Assembly (NCBI GenBank): GCA_018400515.1
Contig: JAGYMR010000117.1
Coordinates: 1 to 8,227 of the forward strand
Direction of reading: 5' to 3'
Length of the DNA: 8,227 bases
Source: Tangfeifania sp.
GTDB taxonomy: Bacteria > Bacteroidota > Bacteroidia > Bacteroidales > Prolixibacteraceae
Shown: piece after piece, positions 6,851 to 8,227 of the stretch
Layout of the letters: the number at the start of each line of letters is the position of its first letter
Numbering within the stretch: position 1 is the first letter of the stretch
The notes under the pieces: model-generated
Told to the model about the DNA's origin: nothing
What the model saw: the letters and a program-made list of their open reading frames with translations, nothing else
The model's database searches: none
Position numbers and translations under genes: made by a program

Positions 6851-8176
6851 TCACTGTCCGTTATCATCCAGCTCCATGGCCCGGTTGATGCCTCGCCTGA
6901 CTGCTCCCCAGTGGTCGTATTTCATCAGATAGATCATATCAAAAAACATCAGTCCGTCGCCCACCGTCAGGGCAATGTACACGGCCTCCTCTGCATCGTT
7001 CGGTTTGTTGTGGTAATTTAATCCGTATAAACTCCCGCAAACGGGAACGTCTCCCATGGTCACCTCTTTTGCTTTCAGAATAGCTCCTTCCACGCTCCAT
7101 TCATTGCCGGGTCCGTATAATGTTTTACCATAGGCCCCGGTCATGTAAAAATCCAGCAGTCCGGCATAACCATAATTCTTGTATTCCGGGGTTGCCCAGG
7201 AATAGTAGCGGGAAGCATCATAACGGTCACTGGCCCAGTTCACGCCTTCGTTGTAGTAAGAAGAATACCACGATCCGGTATAGGAGCCGAACCGGATATC
7301 CGGATTGACTGCCTGAATGGTATTTCTTGCCTGTTTGAAAAAATCGTAAATCACTTTTGCCCTGAATTCGAGCCATTTTTTATAGTGTACACCGGATACC
7401 ATATCATCCCCGTTCCAGGAGAATATAGCCTGAGGAAACGGCGTCACCGGTTGTCCGATGTGCTGTTCAAATGCATTTTTTGTTTGCTGCGAAAAATCAC
7501 TTTCAATGGAGTGAAAGCGGGCCCTGTCCAACACAATCCCGTCAAGGGTTGAATAATTCCGGGCCAGTTCTTCAATGAGTGACAACAGGTAATTCTGCAC
7601 TTCCTGATTTACGGGGTTCAAAAATTTGGCAGGTAACTGATCATCTTCCATGATGGAGATAATGCCTGAAGGATAATAAAGTCGGGTTGCCCATGAACGT
7701 TTATCCTCCTCCCTGTAAAAAAGGCCTCCGTCACGCGTATTTCCGCCGACCATGACGTTGATATTGGCATGTACCTTCAGTCCGCGGTTGTGCCCCTCTT
7801 CGATGAATGTGCCGAGGTAATCCCATGTGGCCGTTCTTTCAATGTTGTTCAGCTTTTTAATTTCTTCCACAATACTGCTGCGATACAACACATCCCCGCA
7901 GGTGGGCCTGACATCCACAATCACTTCCGTGAAACCGGCATATTTTGCTTTATCAAGACTGCTCCGGATATTCTCCCGGCTGTTGGCCAGGTATTCAAAG
8001 TTCGCCGAAGCGTCTATCCATAAAATTTTGGGTTTCTCGCTGACGGGAATAGCGGACTGCTCCTCCGGAGGTTCTTTCCAGGGTATGTCATCATCATCCG
8101 GCTCATAGCCGTCAGTGCCCCCGCAGGCAGCAAGAATCAGAACGAGGATGCCCAAAAAATAAAATGCTCGTTTCAT
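6851..8176 (-). CDS. GHL10-like family 10 glycosylhydrolase lipoprotein
   Basis: Predicted carbohydrate-active lipoprotein of 441 residues. The signal peptide ends in a classical lipobox LAAC, with Cys18 lipidated, followed by a flexible acidic linker (about 19-48, with a DDDD run) that may help surface export. The remainder resembles the GHL10 / alpha-amylase-like TIM-barrel group: first strand PKILWIDASANFEYL (49-63), FTEVIVDVRPTCGDVLYRS (82-100), GLKVHANINVMVGG (132-145), LDGIVLDRARFHS (211-223), IRFGSYTGSWY (294-304) and VGDGLMFFDMIYL (405-417). Asp217 in GIVLDRAR lies where GH13-like enzymes and their relatives carry the catalytic aspartate. The ATG at 8174-8176 gives an immediate signal peptide and has the same A/T-rich leader as the NAGPA gene. 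It is the first complete gene of the cluster. Substrate and linkage cannot be told from sequence; related proteins are often annotated only as putative glycoside hydrolases. Confidence 0.8.
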   Translation of the reverse strand: MKRAFYFLGILVLILAACGGTDGYEPDDDDIPWKEPPEEQSAIPVSEKPKILWIDASANFEYLANSRENIRSSLDKAKYAGFTEVIVDVRPTCGDVLYRSSIVEEIKKLNNIERTATWDYLGTFIEEGHNRGLKVHANINVMVGGNTRDGGLFYREEDKRSWATRLYYPSGIISIMEDDQLPAKFLNPVNQEVQNYLLSLIEELARNYSTLDGIVLDRARFHSIESDFSQQTKNAFEQHIGQPVTPFPQAIFSWNGDDMVSGVHYKKWLEFRAKVIYDFFKQARNTIQAVNPDIRFGSYTGSWYSSYYNEGVNWASDRYDASRYYSWATPEYKNYGYAGLLDFYMTGAYGKTLYGPGNEWSVEGAILKAKEVTMGDVPVCGSLYGLNYHNKPNDAEEAVYIALTVGDGLMFFDMIYLMKYDHWGAVRRGINRAMELDDNGQ

Positions 8177-8187
8177 CTCATTAAAAT
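8177..8187 (-). promoter_or_regulatory. A/T-rich translation-start leader of the GHL10-like gene
   Basis: The minus strand reads ATTTTAATGAG immediately before ATGAAA, nearly identical to the leader of the NAGPA gene. It decides the start codon and replaces a Shine-Dalgarno sequence. Confidence 0.5.
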
Positions 8188-8197
8188 TGTTTGTTTT

Positions 8198-8227
8198 CTA
8201 AGGTATGAGATGGAACTCCCATAAATT
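8198..8227 (-). CDS. Possible C-terminal end of an upstream gene
   Basis: Read on the minus strand from the window edge, one frame gives NLWEFHLIP and then TAG (8198-8200). The 21-base gap to the GHL10-like ATG is close to the 18-base gap between the DUF4434 and NAGPA genes, which suits an operon continuing to the right. Nine codons cannot identify a family, and another frame stays open until it overlaps the GHL10-like start, so this is only a proposal. Confidence 0.3.
   Translation of the reverse strand, partial: NLWEFHLIP

Noticed and set aside
1..8227. Search for CRISPR arrays, tRNAs, transposase genes, toxin-antitoxin pairs or phage genes
   Set aside because: No regularly spaced direct repeats, cloverleaf-like sequence, transposase motifs or small paired genes were found by reading both strands.

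Overview
The window reads as chromosomal DNA from a member of the Bacteroidota, probably a Bacteroidales/Marinilabiliales-type organism of intermediate GC. This rests on several lipoprotein signal peptides, A/T-rich start regions in place of Shine-Dalgarno sequences, a TAnnTTTG-type -7 box, and a set of exported glycan-active proteins (GHL10-like, DUF4434, NAGPA) typical of that phylum. No rRNA, tRNA, CRISPR array, insertion sequence or phage gene was seen. Six full-length genes fill most of the window, and a probable fragment of a seventh lies at the right edge.

Layout. Positions 1-118 hold a GC-rich dyad element resembling extragenic interspersed repeats of Bacteroidota. Positions 119-1765 (minus) encode a lipoprotein metallopeptidase related to dipeptidyl peptidase III (M49), with an HEVAH zinc site. 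A 339-base divergent intergenic region follows. Next is a plus-strand pair separated by 9 bases: a SAM-dependent methyltransferase with an N-terminal export or anchor segment (2105-2983) and an APC-superfamily amino acid permease (2993-4339). The permease converges on a minus-strand cluster (4405-8176), which in transcription order is a GHL10-like glycoside hydrolase lipoprotein (6851-8176), a Tat-exported DUF4434 TIM-barrel protein (5662-6714) and a phosphodiester glycosidase (NAGPA domain) lipoprotein (4405-5643). Ten codons before the GHL10-like gene look like the end of another gene of the same operon.

How the genes may work together. The three-gene minus-strand cluster looks like the downstream part of a glycan-utilisation locus: two predicted lipoproteins and one Tat substrate, all predicted carbohydrate-active, with no transport genes inside the window. 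The NAGPA domain suggests a glycan carrying a sugar-1-phosphodiester or a similar linkage. This is the most interesting part of the window, because neither the substrate nor the reactions of the GHL10-like and DUF4434 proteins can be named from sequence. The peptidase and the amino acid permease both fit peptide or amino acid scavenging, but they lie on opposite strands and nothing here proves a link. No clearly new defence or mobile system was found.
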